Below, one piece after another: positions 17,638 through 26,114 of a DNA stretch of 64,000 nt (positions are counted from its first letter, which is position 1; each line of letters opens with the position of its first letter). The DNA is from Paeniroseomonas aquatica (GTDB lineage Bacteria > Pseudomonadota > Alphaproteobacteria > Acetobacterales > Acetobacteraceae): the NCBI RefSeq assembly GCF_030409335.1, contig NZ_JAUFPN010000182.1:1-64000 (forward strand), read 5' to 3'. The notes below the pieces were generated by a model. It ran no database searches, was not told where the DNA came from, and was given only the letters and a program-made list of their open reading frames with translations. The position numbers and the translations under genes were made by a program.

Positions 17638-18627
17638 TCAGGCGGGGATCGGCACCCGCTGCGCCAGCGGGTCCAGCAGCGCCTCGATCGCCGCGGTGTC
17701 CTCCCACTCGAGGCGCACCGTCACCACCGTGACCCGGCTGCGGAAGGCGGGGGGGATGCGGACGAAATCCTTGCGGGTGGTCACCGGGATGGCGCGCAGC
17801 GATTCCGCCTCGGCCAGGATCTCGCGCATGTCCCCGGCATCGAAGGGGTAGTGGTCGGCGAAGGCGGAGCGCCCGGCCACCACCGCCCCGGCCTCGGCCA
17901 GGGTGGCGAAGAATTTCTTCGGGTTGGCGATGCCGCAGAAGGCGTGCACCGGCTGTCCGGCCAGCATCTCGGCCTCCGGCCCCGGCCGCAGGTGCGCCCG
18001 CAGGATGCGCATGCGCGGCGGCAGCAGCGCCGCCGCGTTGGTCTCGTCCTCGCCGATGATCACCGCCGCCCGGCAGCGCGCCGCCGCCACCGCCACCGGC
18101 TCGCGCAGGGGCCCCGCCGGGATGATGCGGTTGTTGCCGAAGCCGAAGCTGCCGTCGATGATCAGCAGCGAGAGGTCCTTCTCGAGCGTCGGGTTCTGCA
18201 GCCCGTCGTCCATCAGGATGGTCTGCGCCCCCGCCGCCACCGCCGCCTGGGCGCCGAGGCCGCGATCGGCCGAGATCCAGGCCGGGCGCTCGGCCGCCAG
18301 CAGCAGCGCCTCGTCGCCCACCGCCTGGCTGTCGTGCAGCACGGGGTCGACCCGGGCCGGACCCTTCAGCCGCCCGCCGTAGCCGCGCAGCAGGAAATGC
18401 ACCGCGACGCCCCGGTTCGCCAGCCGCCGGCCGAGGTCGAGCGCGACCGTGGTCTTGCCGGCGCCGCCCGCGGTCGCGTTGCCGCAGCAGATCACCGGCA
18501 CCGGCGCCTGCCAGCCCGCCCGCGCCATCCGCCGGGCGGTCGCCGCGCCATAGAGGGCGGCGAGCGGGGAGAGCAGCAGGGGCATCAGCCCGGAGCCATC
18601 GCCCCCCCAGAATTCAGGGGCGCGCAT
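17638..18627 (-). CDS. lpxK: Tetraacyldisaccharide 4'-kinase
   Basis: Encodes 329 residues. The P-loop is GNATAGGAGKTT (about 48-59), the hallmark of LpxK, and the N-terminus MRAPEFW is typical. LpxK phosphorylates the 4' position of the lipid A disaccharide. It lies downstream of waaA with a 92-base gap that holds a hairpin. Confidence 0.95.
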   Translation of the reverse strand: MRAPEFWGGDGSGLMPLLLSPLAALYGAATARRMARAGWQAPVPVICCGNATAGGAGKTTVALDLGRRLANRGVAVHFLLRGYGGRLKGPARVDPVLHDSQAVGDEALLLAAERPAWISADRGLGAQAAVAAGAQTILMDDGLQNPTLEKDLSLLIIDGSFGFGNNRIIPAGPLREPVAVAAARCRAAVIIGEDETNAAALLPPRMRILRAHLRPGPEAEMLAGQPVHAFCGIANPKKFFATLAEAGAVVAGRSAFADHYPFDAGDMREILAEAESLRAIPVTTRKDFVRIPPAFRSRVTVVTVRLEWEDTAAIEALLDPLAQRVPIPA

Positions 18628-18672
18628 GAGCGTGTTTTCGCATCAGGATCAGACCGGTCCTCGTCCCAGGCA

Positions 18673-18695
18673 CCGGGACCCACCACGGGTCCCGG
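18673..18695 (-). other. Hairpin between waaA and lpxK
   Basis: CCGGGACCC (18673-18681) and GGGTCCCGG (18687-18695) form a perfect 9-bp stem with a 5-base loop. There is no T tract. It may attenuate transcription into lpxK or stabilise a transcript end. Confidence 0.45.
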
Positions 18696-18719
18696 AACGG
18701 CGCAGTCCGCGCGTCCCCG

Positions 18720-20033
18720 TCACAGGGCGGTCTCGGCCCGCCCGGTTCCGGCCCCGGTGTCAGGCATCAGCCGCAGGAGCGCCTCGGCCACCTCTCCCGG
18801 CAGGCCGGCCGCCGGGGAGATGGCGGCGGCGGCGGCTTGTGCCAGGGTTCGGCGATAGTCCCGGTTGCATAGCACGGCCTGCGCCGCCGCCGCCAGCGCC
18901 CCCGCTTCGGCGCCGGCCAGCCGCACCGCGCCGCCGGCCTGCAGCAGCCGCGCCACCGGATCGGCGAAATTGCCCGTCCAGGGCCCCAGCAGGATCGGGC
19001 AGCCCAGCCGCGCCGGCTCCAGCGGGTTCTGCCCGCCGTGCGGCACCAGGGAGCCGCCGACCAGCGCGACCGAGCCCAGCCGGTAGGCCAGGCCCAGCTC
19101 CCCCAGCGTGTCCATCACATAGACCGCGGTCGCCGGCCCCGGCAGCTCGCCGGCGCCGCGCCGGGCCACGGCGAGCCCCTCGGCCAGCGCCGCCACCGCC
19201 CGGCCGCGCTCGGGGTGGCGCGGCACCAGCAGGGTCAGCAGCCGGGGGAATTCGGCCAGCAGCAGGCGGTGCGCCGCCAGCACGATCGCCTCCTCGCCGG
19301 GGTGGGTGCTGGCCGCCAGCAGCACCGGGCGGTCGCCGATCGCCGTCCGCAGCGCTGCCAGCGCCGCCGGGTCGGCCGGCAGCGGCGCCGCCGCCTCCTT
19401 CAGGTTGCCCCAGGCATGCACCTCGCCGGCGCCGAGCGCGGCGAAGCGGGCGGCATCCCCCGGCGACTGCGCCAGCACCAGGGCGAAGGCGCCCATCAGC
19501 TTCCGCGCCAGGCCGGGCGCCCAGCGCCAGCGCCGGGCCGAGCGCTCCGACAGCCGCCCGTTCACCAGCGCCAGCGGGATGCCGCGGGCCCGTGCCGCGA
19601 AGACCAGGTTGGGCCAGAGCTCGGAATCGACGAAGCCGGCGGCATCCGGCCGCCAGCCATCGAGGAAGCGCGCCGCCCAGCCCGGCACGTCGAGCGGCAC
19701 GAAGCGGTGCAGCACCCGGCCGCGGCGCCCGGGCGGCAGCCGGCGGTCCAGCGTCTCGAGGCCGGTGACCGTGCCGGTGGTCAGCAGCACCGTCACCCCG
19801 GGCGCCCGGGCGGCCAGCGCCTCCAGCACCGGCAGGATCGACAGCGTCTCCCCGACGCTGGCCGCGTGCAGCCAGAGCAGGCGCCCGGGCGGCCGGGCCA
19901 CGCCGCCGCCGCGGCGCTCCTCCAGCCGGCCGGCGAGTTCCTTGCCGCGCGCCAGCCGGCGGCGGAGGTAGAAGGGCAGCGCCGGCGCGGCGAGGCGGGC
20001 CAGCCCGCCCCAGACCCAGGCGGCGACGGTCAC
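18720..20033 (-). CDS. waaA: 3-deoxy-D-manno-octulosonic acid (Kdo) transferase
   Basis: Encodes 437 residues. An N-terminal membrane-associated segment is followed by the GT-B fold. Typical features are LWLHAASVGE (about 52-61), DSELWPN, and the C-terminal GGSLVPHGGQNPLEP nucleotide-sugar motif. It attaches Kdo residues to lipid IVA on the cytoplasmic face of the inner membrane. Its start overlaps the stop of the DUF374 acyltransferase by 4 bases. The downstream neighbours lpxK and an LpxL-like gene make this a lipid A/inner-core cluster. Confidence 0.95.
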   Translation of the reverse strand: MTVAAWVWGGLARLAAPALPFYLRRRLARGKELAGRLEERRGGGVARPPGRLLWLHAASVGETLSILPVLEALAARAPGVTVLLTTGTVTGLETLDRRLPPGRRGRVLHRFVPLDVPGWAARFLDGWRPDAAGFVDSELWPNLVFAARARGIPLALVNGRLSERSARRWRWAPGLARKLMGAFALVLAQSPGDAARFAALGAGEVHAWGNLKEAAAPLPADPAALAALRTAIGDRPVLLAASTHPGEEAIVLAAHRLLLAEFPRLLTLLVPRHPERGRAVAALAEGLAVARRGAGELPGPATAVYVMDTLGELGLAYRLGSVALVGGSLVPHGGQNPLEPARLGCPILLGPWTGNFADPVARLLQAGGAVRLAGAEAGALAAAAQAVLCNRDYRRTLAQAAAAAISPAAGLPGEVAEALLRLMPDTGAGTGRAETAL

Positions 20034-20719
20034 GCGGCGACCCAGGCGTCGGCGGCCTCGCAGGCGGCGGTCAGCGCCGCCTCGATGGCCGGCAGGGAAT
20101 CGAGCGGCGCGGCGCGGTCCACCGCGACCGGCGGGCCGAGCACCAGCACCCCGCGGGCGAAGGGCAGCGGCAGCAGCATGCGGTCCCAGCTCGGCAGCAC
20201 CCGCAGCCGGCTGGTCCGGGCGGCGCAGGGCAGCACCGGCACGCCGGCCAGCGCCGCGAGCTGCGCCACGCCCGGCGCCGCCCGGCGGCGCGGGCCGCGG
20301 GGGCCGTCAGGGGTGATGACCACCATGTCCCCCCGCCCGAGCACCCGCAGCAGCACCCGCATGCCGACGGCGCCGCCGCGCGAGGTGGAGGCATGCACCA
20401 TCACCAGCCGGAAGCGGCGCACCACCTCGCCGATGAAGCGCCCGTCGCGGTGGCGGGAGACCAGCACATGCGCCTGCACCCCGGCCAGCCGCGGCTCCGC
20501 CGCGCGCGCGCGCAGCCAGAGCATCGGCATCATCGGCAGGCGCTCGTGCCAGAAGGCGGCCAGGATGGGTCGCCCCGCCCCGGCTCCCAGCGCCGCCTGG
20601 AGGTGCTCCTGGCCGAGCAGGGTCCAGCGGGTGGTGCGGAAGACCAGCGCCAGATAGAGCCCCAGCAGCCGGGAAATGGCCGCCTGGCTGGCGGGATGCC
20701 GGATCAGACGGCGGAACAT
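20030..20719 (-). CDS. DUF374 lysophospholipid acyltransferase family protein
   Basis: Encodes 229 residues. The DUF374 signature includes a proposed catalytic region AFWHERLPMMP, the ITPDGPRGPRR motif near residue 120-135 and a hydrophobic N-terminus. The family is found next to waaA in many alphaproteobacteria and is thought to act on lipid A or another envelope lipid. It overlaps waaA by 4 bases and heads the lipid A cluster. Confidence 0.88.
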   Translation of the reverse strand: MFRRLIRHPASQAAISRLLGLYLALVFRTTRWTLLGQEHLQAALGAGAGRPILAAFWHERLPMMPMLWLRARAAEPRLAGVQAHVLVSRHRDGRFIGEVVRRFRLVMVHASTSRGGAVGMRVLLRVLGRGDMVVITPDGPRGPRRRAAPGVAQLAALAGVPVLPCAARTSRLRVLPSWDRMLLPLPFARGVLVLGPPVAVDRAAPLDSLPAIEAALTAACEAADAWVAA

Positions 20720-20954
20720 GATGGGTATCGCACGGGCGCAGGGCGGGTAGCACAGGACGTCCCGCGCAACCAGGGTCGGTGGCGCCGCCCGGGCCGGTCA
20801 CGCTGGAAGGGATGGCTCACGCAGGCTGCCCCGATCGGCTCAGGGCCGCTGTCCGCCCTCGTGCAGCGCTAGCACCGGGGAATTGGCGCGTCCAGGGCGC
20901 GGCGGCCGCAGCCGGGCCGCAGGGCCGGGGGCCTCGCGGCCGCCGGCCGGGGCT
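20720..20954. other. Intergenic region with no recognised feature
   Basis: This 235-base stretch separates the lipid A cluster promoter from a small membrane protein. It is GC-rich, lacks a plausible reading frame, and I found no tRNA or convincing RNA fold. The promoter of the DUF374-waaA-lpxK-lpxL transcript should lie at its left end. Confidence 0.4.
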
Positions 20955-21137
20955 TCAGCCGTAGCGCCGCATGGCGACGACCGCGGCGGCAAGGCCGCTG
21001 GCGAGCGAAACCGCGCCGAAGGCGGGGGCGGCGAGCAGGGCGGTGGAGGCCGCGGCGCTCAGCGGCCCGAGGGCCAGGCCGACGGTGGCGAGGCCGGCCA
21101 GCGCTGCGAGAACGGCCATGAAGCAAAGCGCGATCAT
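20955..21137 (-). CDS. Small hydrophobic membrane protein
   Basis: Encodes 60 residues with two hydrophobic stretches (about 1-22 and 30-52) ending in a basic RRYG tail. I do not recognise it. I chose ATG 21137 because GGAGG lies about seven bases upstream on the minus strand; an upstream in-frame ATG would add 17 residues. It may be a real two-span peptide or a chance frame in Ala-rich DNA; the good Shine-Dalgarno favours the former. Confidence 0.5.
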   Translation of the reverse strand: MIALCFMAVLAALAGLATVGLALGPLSAAASTALLAAPAFGAVSLASGLAAAVVAMRRYG

Positions 21138-21211
21138 CGATGGCCCTCCAGGCAATTGGGTCGAAAACGGCAGGTCTGCCATCTTCATGCCATGATCTGG
21201 CCCCGAGGCGC

Positions 21212-21263
21212 CACAATTACGACAGCGCCGGCACCCTCTTCCGAGGATGCCGGCGCGATTGTG
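21212..21263 (-). terminator. Terminator-like nested hairpin after the Tim44 gene
   Basis: Three nested stems share one centre: CACAAT/ATTGTG outside, GCGCCGGCA (21225-21233)/TGCCGGCGC (21248-21256) in the middle and CCTC/GAGG at the tip around a TTCC loop. It lies 20-70 bases beyond the stop of the Tim44-domain gene. No T run follows, so it may act as a transcript-end stabiliser instead. Confidence 0.6.
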
Positions 21264-21282
21264 ACCAAAATGGGACGGTGGG

Positions 21283-22281
21283 TCAGCGGGTCTGCTGGAT
21301 CGCCGAGAGCATCCAGGGGCCGCCCTGCACCCGGACGAAGGTCCAGAGCTCGGTCGCCTCGACCCGGCGGGAGGGGTCGCCCTCGACCACCACGCCGTCG
21401 CTGAGCCGGCGGGTGACGTCGATCTGCGAGAAGCGCATCGCCACCGTCGCGTAGTCGCGGCTGCCCTCGCGCCAGGCCTCGGCCAGGTCGCCCTGCTCCA
21501 GCTTCACCTCGCTGGTCTCGTTGCGCAGGCCGCGCTTGGCCAGGTCGGCCAGGTCGTCGCCGAAGTAGCGCATCATCTCCGGCGTGGCGACCGAGCGCAT
21601 GCCGCTCTCGTCCTGCCGCGACCAGGCCTCGTTCACCACCTTCAGCGTGTGCTCGAAGGCGGTGAAATCGGCCGGCGTCACCTGGATGGCGCTGCTCGGG
21701 GCACCGCCGCCGCCGCCCAGCGGGCCACGGCCGGTCTCCATCGCTTCCCGCTGCATCGGGCCCTGGTTCATGGCATCGCGCGCCATGCCACCGGGCATCC
21801 CGTGGGGCATGCCGGCCATCGCCGGCTGCTGCGCTTCCTGGCGCCGGCGGAACCAGCCGATGGCGAAGCGGACGATCAGCACGATCAGGCCGATCTGCAG
21901 CAGCAGGCCGAGGATCGAGGCGAAGCCGCTGAAGCCGCCGAACAGGCCGTTGCCGAAGAGCAGCCCGCCGAGGCCGACGCCGATCAGGCCGCCCATCATG
22001 CCCGCCATGAAGGGGGAGCGGGTGAGGAAGCTGCCGGAGGGATTGGGCTGGCCGCTGCCGGCCCGGGCCGCCTGCTGGCCGCCCGGCGTGGCCGAACGCT
22101 GGGTATCCATCGTCCGCTCCATCGGGCGGGCGGCGCTCGGCGCGGTATTGGTGGCGGGCGGCGCGCTATAGGTGCGGCTGCCGCGGCTGCCGCTGGAGGA
22201 ACCGCCGCCCGGCCGCGCGTCCGCGAGCATCGGGGCCAGCGCCATGGCGACGGCGGCGAGCAGGAGGAAGGGGCGACGCAT
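21283..22281 (-). CDS. Tim44-like domain protein
   Basis: Encodes 332 residues. A signal peptide (about 1-22) is followed by a Ser/Gly/Pro-rich segment, one or two Gly-rich hydrophobic spans (about 80-135, with FRRRQEAQ after them), and a C-terminal Tim44-like alpha+beta domain (about 185-330). Mitochondrial Tim44 tethers import motors; bacterial homologues are membrane-anchored proteins of poorly known function. It stands alone on the minus strand with its own terminator-like hairpin. Confidence 0.87.
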   Translation of the reverse strand: MRRPFLLLAAVAMALAPMLADARPGGGSSSGSRGSRTYSAPPATNTAPSAARPMERTMDTQRSATPGGQQAARAGSGQPNPSGSFLTRSPFMAGMMGGLIGVGLGGLLFGNGLFGGFSGFASILGLLLQIGLIVLIVRFAIGWFRRRQEAQQPAMAGMPHGMPGGMARDAMNQGPMQREAMETGRGPLGGGGGAPSSAIQVTPADFTAFEHTLKVVNEAWSRQDESGMRSVATPEMMRYFGDDLADLAKRGLRNETSEVKLEQGDLAEAWREGSRDYATVAMRFSQIDVTRRLSDGVVVEGDPSRRVEATELWTFVRVQGGPWMLSAIQQTR

Positions 22282-22417
22282 GACTTGGGTGTCTCCGATT
22301 CATGAATTGACGGCAATATAGGGAAGCCCGGCGGCAATTGCGACGGGGCCCGGCCGCATCGCCGCAGCTTTTCGTTCCGCGGCCCGGCCTGCCGGGCTCA
22401 AGCTGGGGTGGCGGGGG

Positions 22418-23299
22418 TCACGGTGCCAGGGCCCGGGCGAAGAAGCTGGCGACCTGGGTGGCGGACAGGGCGGCCAGCTCCGGCCAGGGCCGGGACTCGA
22501 CCCGGCCCGCCGGAAGGCCGCCTGCCGGCTCCGGCGGCTGCAGCAGCTGCCGGCGCTCGCTGCCATGGACCGGATAGTCCCAGGCGTAGCTGGCGCCGTC
22601 GTATTCCACCCGCCGCACCGCCGCCCCGGCCTCGGCCAGCGCGGCGGCGGCGGCGACGCAGAGCGCCGGCGGGTTGGCCCGGTCCGCCCCGCCATGCAGC
22701 ACCAGTACCGGATGGCCGCCCCAGCCCCCGGCGGGCGGGCGCCGCGCCGCCTCGGCCAGGCCGCGGCAGCCGGGGTAGAGCAGGGCGCGGGCGGCGACCG
22801 GCACCTCCCCGGCGATGGCGCCGGCCGCCCCCCGGCCGAAGCCCAGCAGGCCGAGCCGCACCGGGTCCACCCGCGGGTCCGCGGCCAGGGCCGCGACGGC
22901 GGCGGCCAGCACCGCCGCCTCCGGCCCGGCGCAGAGCAGCTCCAGCACGGCGATGCCGGCGCCGAGCAGCTGCCGGGCATAGGGCTCGGCCCGGGCATCC
23001 GGCCCCAGGCTGTCGTGCAGCAGGGCGACGGCGGCGACCGGCCGGCCGGGCATGGCCAAGGGCTGGGCCAAGGGCAGGGTGAAGGTGGCCGGCACCGGCC
23101 CGCGGTCGAAGTGCTCGGGCCGGATCTCGGTGCCGGGCCGCTCCTCGGCGGCGAAGGCGCCGGGGGAGGCGCAGGGGGCGGCGGCCAGGGCGGCGATCAG
23201 GCCCCGCAGCAGGCCCCGGCGGTCCGGCGGCGCGGCGGGCAGCCGACAGCGGGCGGGATCCGGTCGCGGCCAGGCCTGCCAAGGGTCACGCATCGCCAT
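22418..23299 (-). CDS. Exported dienelactone hydrolase-fold protein lacking the nucleophile
   Basis: Encodes 293 residues. A Tat-like leader has DRRGLLRG (about 26-33) and a hydrophobic stretch. The mature part is an alpha/beta hydrolase related to dienelactone hydrolases. Where the family has G-x-Cys/Ser-x-G the sequence reads GFGRG, so the nucleophile is replaced by glycine. An HGGADRANPP block and a later His (PVHGSERR) match the acid and histidine regions. It may be a binding protein or inactive relative rather than a hydrolase. It is the first gene after pmbA on the same strand, 125 bases away. Confidence 0.75.
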   Translation of the reverse strand: MAMRDPWQAWPRPDPARCRLPAAPPDRRGLLRGLIAALAAAPCASPGAFAAEERPGTEIRPEHFDRGPVPATFTLPLAQPLAMPGRPVAAVALLHDSLGPDARAEPYARQLLGAGIAVLELLCAGPEAAVLAAAVAALAADPRVDPVRLGLLGFGRGAAGAIAGEVPVAARALLYPGCRGLAEAARRPPAGGWGGHPVLVLHGGADRANPPALCVAAAAALAEAGAAVRRVEYDGASYAWDYPVHGSERRQLLQPPEPAGGLPAGRVESRPWPELAALSATQVASFFARALAP

Positions 23300-23424
23300 C
23301 TCCCGCCCTGGCCCCCGGCCATACGGGAGTCAATGCGGCAGCCGATCCTTTGCGTCATGGCAGCGCGATCACGCTTCGCTCCCGCCGCGCGGCAGGCGGC
23401 GGCCGGGCAAGGCCGCCCGGCGGG

Positions 23425-24753
23425 TCAGCCGCCCGCCATGGTCAGGCCCTCGACCCGCACCGTCGGGCTGTCGGTGCCGCGGCGGAAGACCAGGTCGTCG
23501 GCCGGGGTCATGTGCAGCAGCATCTCCATGACGTTGCCGGCGATGGTGACCTCGCTCACCGGCTCGGCCAGGGCGCCGTCGCGGATCATGAAGCCGGCGG
23601 CGCCGCGGCTGTAGTCGCCGGTGACGCCGTTCACCCCCATGCCGATCAGCTCGGTCACGTAGAGCCCTTCCCGGATGTCGGCCATCAGCGCCGCCGGCGT
23701 CATCGTGCCAGGGGCCAGCCAGAGGTTGGTCGCCGCCGGGCCGGGCGGGCCGCCGGTGCCGCGGCTGGCATGGCCGGTGGAGGCCATGCCGAGCTGCCGG
23801 GCGCTGCGCCAGTCGAGGATCCAGGTGGTGAGGACGCCGTCCTCGACGATCGCGCGGCGGATGCCCTGCATCCCCTCCCCGTCGAAGGGCCGGCTGCGGA
23901 GGCCGCGCCGCCGGGTCGGGTCGTCAATGACGGAAAGCCCCGCCGCCATCACCCGCTGCCCGAGCTTGTCCCGCAGGAAGCTGGTGCCGCGCGCCACCGC
24001 CGCGCCGTTGATCGCCCCGGTGAGGTGCCCGAGCAGCGAGGTGGCGACGCGGGGGTCGTAGACCACCGGGATCCGCGCGGTCTTCGGCCGCGAGGGGTTC
24101 AGCCGCGCCACCGCCTTCTCCCCGGCCCGCCGCCCGATCATGGCGGCATCGTCGAGGTCGGCGAGGAAGACGGTGCTGGAATAGTCGTAGTCCCGCTCCA
24201 TCCCCGTCCCCTGCCCCGCGAGCGCGGTGGCCGAGATGGAATGGCTGGTGCGGGCGTATTCGCCGGCGAAGCCGTTGCTCGCCGCCAGCGCCACCGTGTA
24301 GCGGGTGAAGCCGGCATCGGCGCCCTCGGAATTGGTCACCCCGGCGACGGCCAGCGCCGCCTCCTCGGCCAGCGCGGTGCGGGCGATCAGCTCCTCGGCG
24401 CCCGGCTCGTAGGGGTCCTCGAGCTCCAGCGCGGAGGAGGTCAGCCCGTCCGGCGCATCCGGCAGGCCGGCATGCGGGTCCTCCGGCACCACCCGGGCCA
24501 TGGCGACGGCGCGTTCCGCCAGCGCCGCGAAACCCTTGGGAGAGGCATCGGTGGAAGCGACGATCGCCTGGCGGCGGCCGACGAAGACCCGCAGCCCGAG
24601 GTCGAAGCCCTCGGCGCGTTCGAGCTGCTCGATCTTGCCGAGCCGCCGCTGCACCGAGAGCGAGGCGGAGGAGACCAGCAGCGCATCCGCCGCATCGGCC
24701 CCGGCGCGGCGGGCGGCGGCGACCAGATCCTGGAGGGTGGACGCGTGGCTCAT
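23425..24753 (-). CDS. pmbA: PmbA/TldE-type subunit of the TldD/TldE metalloprotease
   Basis: Encodes 442 residues matching the PmbA (TldE) subfamily, which lacks the HExxxH zinc site of TldD. Typical blocks include GLRVFVGRRQA, the GGTGNVxG-like TGVNGVTGDYSRGAAGFMIRDG region (shown here only in part by ITGDYSRGAAGF-type residues near 370) and the C-terminal AGNVMEML. With TldD it degrades small proteins and matures microcins and antitoxins. tldD is not in the window. Its ATG overlaps the stop of the M16 peptidase gene by 4 bases. Confidence 0.9.
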   Translation of the reverse strand: MSHASTLQDLVAAARRAGADAADALLVSSASLSVQRRLGKIEQLERAEGFDLGLRVFVGRRQAIVASTDASPKGFAALAERAVAMARVVPEDPHAGLPDAPDGLTSSALELEDPYEPGAEELIARTALAEEAALAVAGVTNSEGADAGFTRYTVALAASNGFAGEYARTSHSISATALAGQGTGMERDYDYSSTVFLADLDDAAMIGRRAGEKAVARLNPSRPKTARIPVVYDPRVATSLLGHLTGAINGAAVARGTSFLRDKLGQRVMAAGLSVIDDPTRRRGLRSRPFDGEGMQGIRRAIVEDGVLTTWILDWRSARQLGMASTGHASRGTGGPPGPAATNLWLAPGTMTPAALMADIREGLYVTELIGMGVNGVTGDYSRGAAGFMIRDGALAEPVSEVTIAGNVMEMLLHMTPADDLVFRRGTDSPTVRVEGLTMAGG

Positions 24754-26045
24754 GCCGCCAGCCTCGCGGCGATCTCGGCGAGGGTCGGCACCTTGCTGGC
24801 CGGGCCCAGCGCCGCCAGGGTCGGGGTGCCGCGGAAGGCCTCGACGGCGGCTTCCTGCACTTCCTCGATGGTGACGGCGGCGATCTTCCGCTTGGTCTCC
24901 TCGACCGGGATGACCCGGCCATGCACCTGGATCTGCCGGGCCAGCTGCTCGGTGCGGCTGCCGGTCGATTCCAGGCTCATCAGCAGGGAGGCGCGGAGCT
25001 GCGCCTTGGCGCGGTCCAGCTCGTCCTGGGTCACCGTGGTCTGCACCTTGCGCAGCTCGTCGAGGGTGACGGGCATCAGCTCCTCCACCTCCTTCTCCCC
25101 GGTCCCGGCATAGACGGCGAAGACCCCGCCGTCGTTGAAGGGATGGGCGAAGGAATAGATCGAATAGACCAGCCCGCGCTTCTCCCGGATCTCCTGGAAC
25201 AGCCGCGAGGACATGCCGCCGCCGAGCAGCGTGCTCAGCAGCAGGGTCGGGTAGTGCAGCCGCTCCTTGTAGCCGGTGGAGGGGAAGCCGAGCACGATAT
25301 GCACCTGGTCGAGGTCGCGCTCCTCGCGGAACTCGCCGCCGACGTATCGGGAGGCCTCGGGCGGCGGCGGCGCCACCTGCGGCAGGTCGCGGAAATGGGT
25401 CTGCACCAGCTCGAGCAGCGCCTCGTGCTCCAGCGCCCCGGCGGCGGCGACCACCATGCGCTCCGGCCCGTAGTGGTGCTGCATGTAGTCGGTCAGCGCC
25501 GAGCGCTTCATCCCCTTGATGACGTCCTCGGTGCCCAGCGTCGGCCGGCCCATCGGCTGGTCCGGGTAGGCGGTGGACTGGAAGTGGTCGAAGACGATGT
25601 CGTCCGGGGTGTCGTTGGCCTGGCCGATCTCCTGCAGGATGACGCCGCGCTCGCGCTCCAGCTCGTCGGGGATGAAGGTGGAATGGGTCAGGATGTCGCC
25701 GATGATGTCGGCGGCCAGGCCGAGATCCTCCTTCAGCACCTTGCAGTAGTAGGCGGTCTGCTCCCGCGCCGTGTAGGCGTTGAGATGGCCGCCGACATTC
25801 TCCATCTCGCGGGCGATGGCCGCGGCGTCCCGCTTCTCGGTGCCCTTGAAGGCCATGTGCTCGAGGAAGTGGGAGACCCCGTTCTCGGCCGCGGTCTCGT
25901 TCCGGGTCCCGGCCGAGACATAGGCGCCGAAGGAGACGGTCTCGACCCGGGGCATGGTCTCCGAGACGACGACGAGGCCATTGGGCAGGCGGGTGACGCG
26001 GACGGCATCGGATGCGGACAAGGCGGTGTTCCTGACAGGGCTCAT
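24750..26045 (-). CDS. M16 family zinc peptidase (processing-peptidase type)
   Basis: Encodes 431 residues with the inverted zinc motif HFLEH (His59, Glu62, His63) and the downstream glutamate in ERGVILQEI. The sequence closely resembles mitochondrial processing peptidase beta. M16 enzymes cleave presequences or short peptides. There is no signal peptide, so it is probably cytoplasmic. Its stop overlaps pmbA, and threonine synthase lies 69 bases upstream on the same strand; thrC next to this peptidase is a recurring alphaproteobacterial pair. Confidence 0.93.
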   Translation of the reverse strand: MSPVRNTALSASDAVRVTRLPNGLVVVSETMPRVETVSFGAYVSAGTRNETAAENGVSHFLEHMAFKGTEKRDAAAIAREMENVGGHLNAYTAREQTAYYCKVLKEDLGLAADIIGDILTHSTFIPDELERERGVILQEIGQANDTPDDIVFDHFQSTAYPDQPMGRPTLGTEDVIKGMKRSALTDYMQHHYGPERMVVAAAGALEHEALLELVQTHFRDLPQVAPPPPEASRYVGGEFREERDLDQVHIVLGFPSTGYKERLHYPTLLLSTLLGGGMSSRLFQEIREKRGLVYSIYSFAHPFNDGGVFAVYAGTGEKEVEELMPVTLDELRKVQTTVTQDELDRAKAQLRASLLMSLESTGSRTEQLARQIQVHGRVIPVEETKRKIAAVTIEEVQEAAVEAFRGTPTLAALGPASKVPTLAEIAARLAA

Positions 26046-26114
26046 GGGATGTGCTTGTCCCCTATGTAGGCGATCCTGCCCGGTTCCGCATCGCCCGCGG
26101 ATGCAGTGCCCGGC

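Noticed and set aside
20785-20855. Sequence resembling part of a signal recognition particle RNA (GGTCA...GGAAGG)
   Set aside because: The conserved apical loop of SRP RNA is not present and no long stem pairs the flanks.
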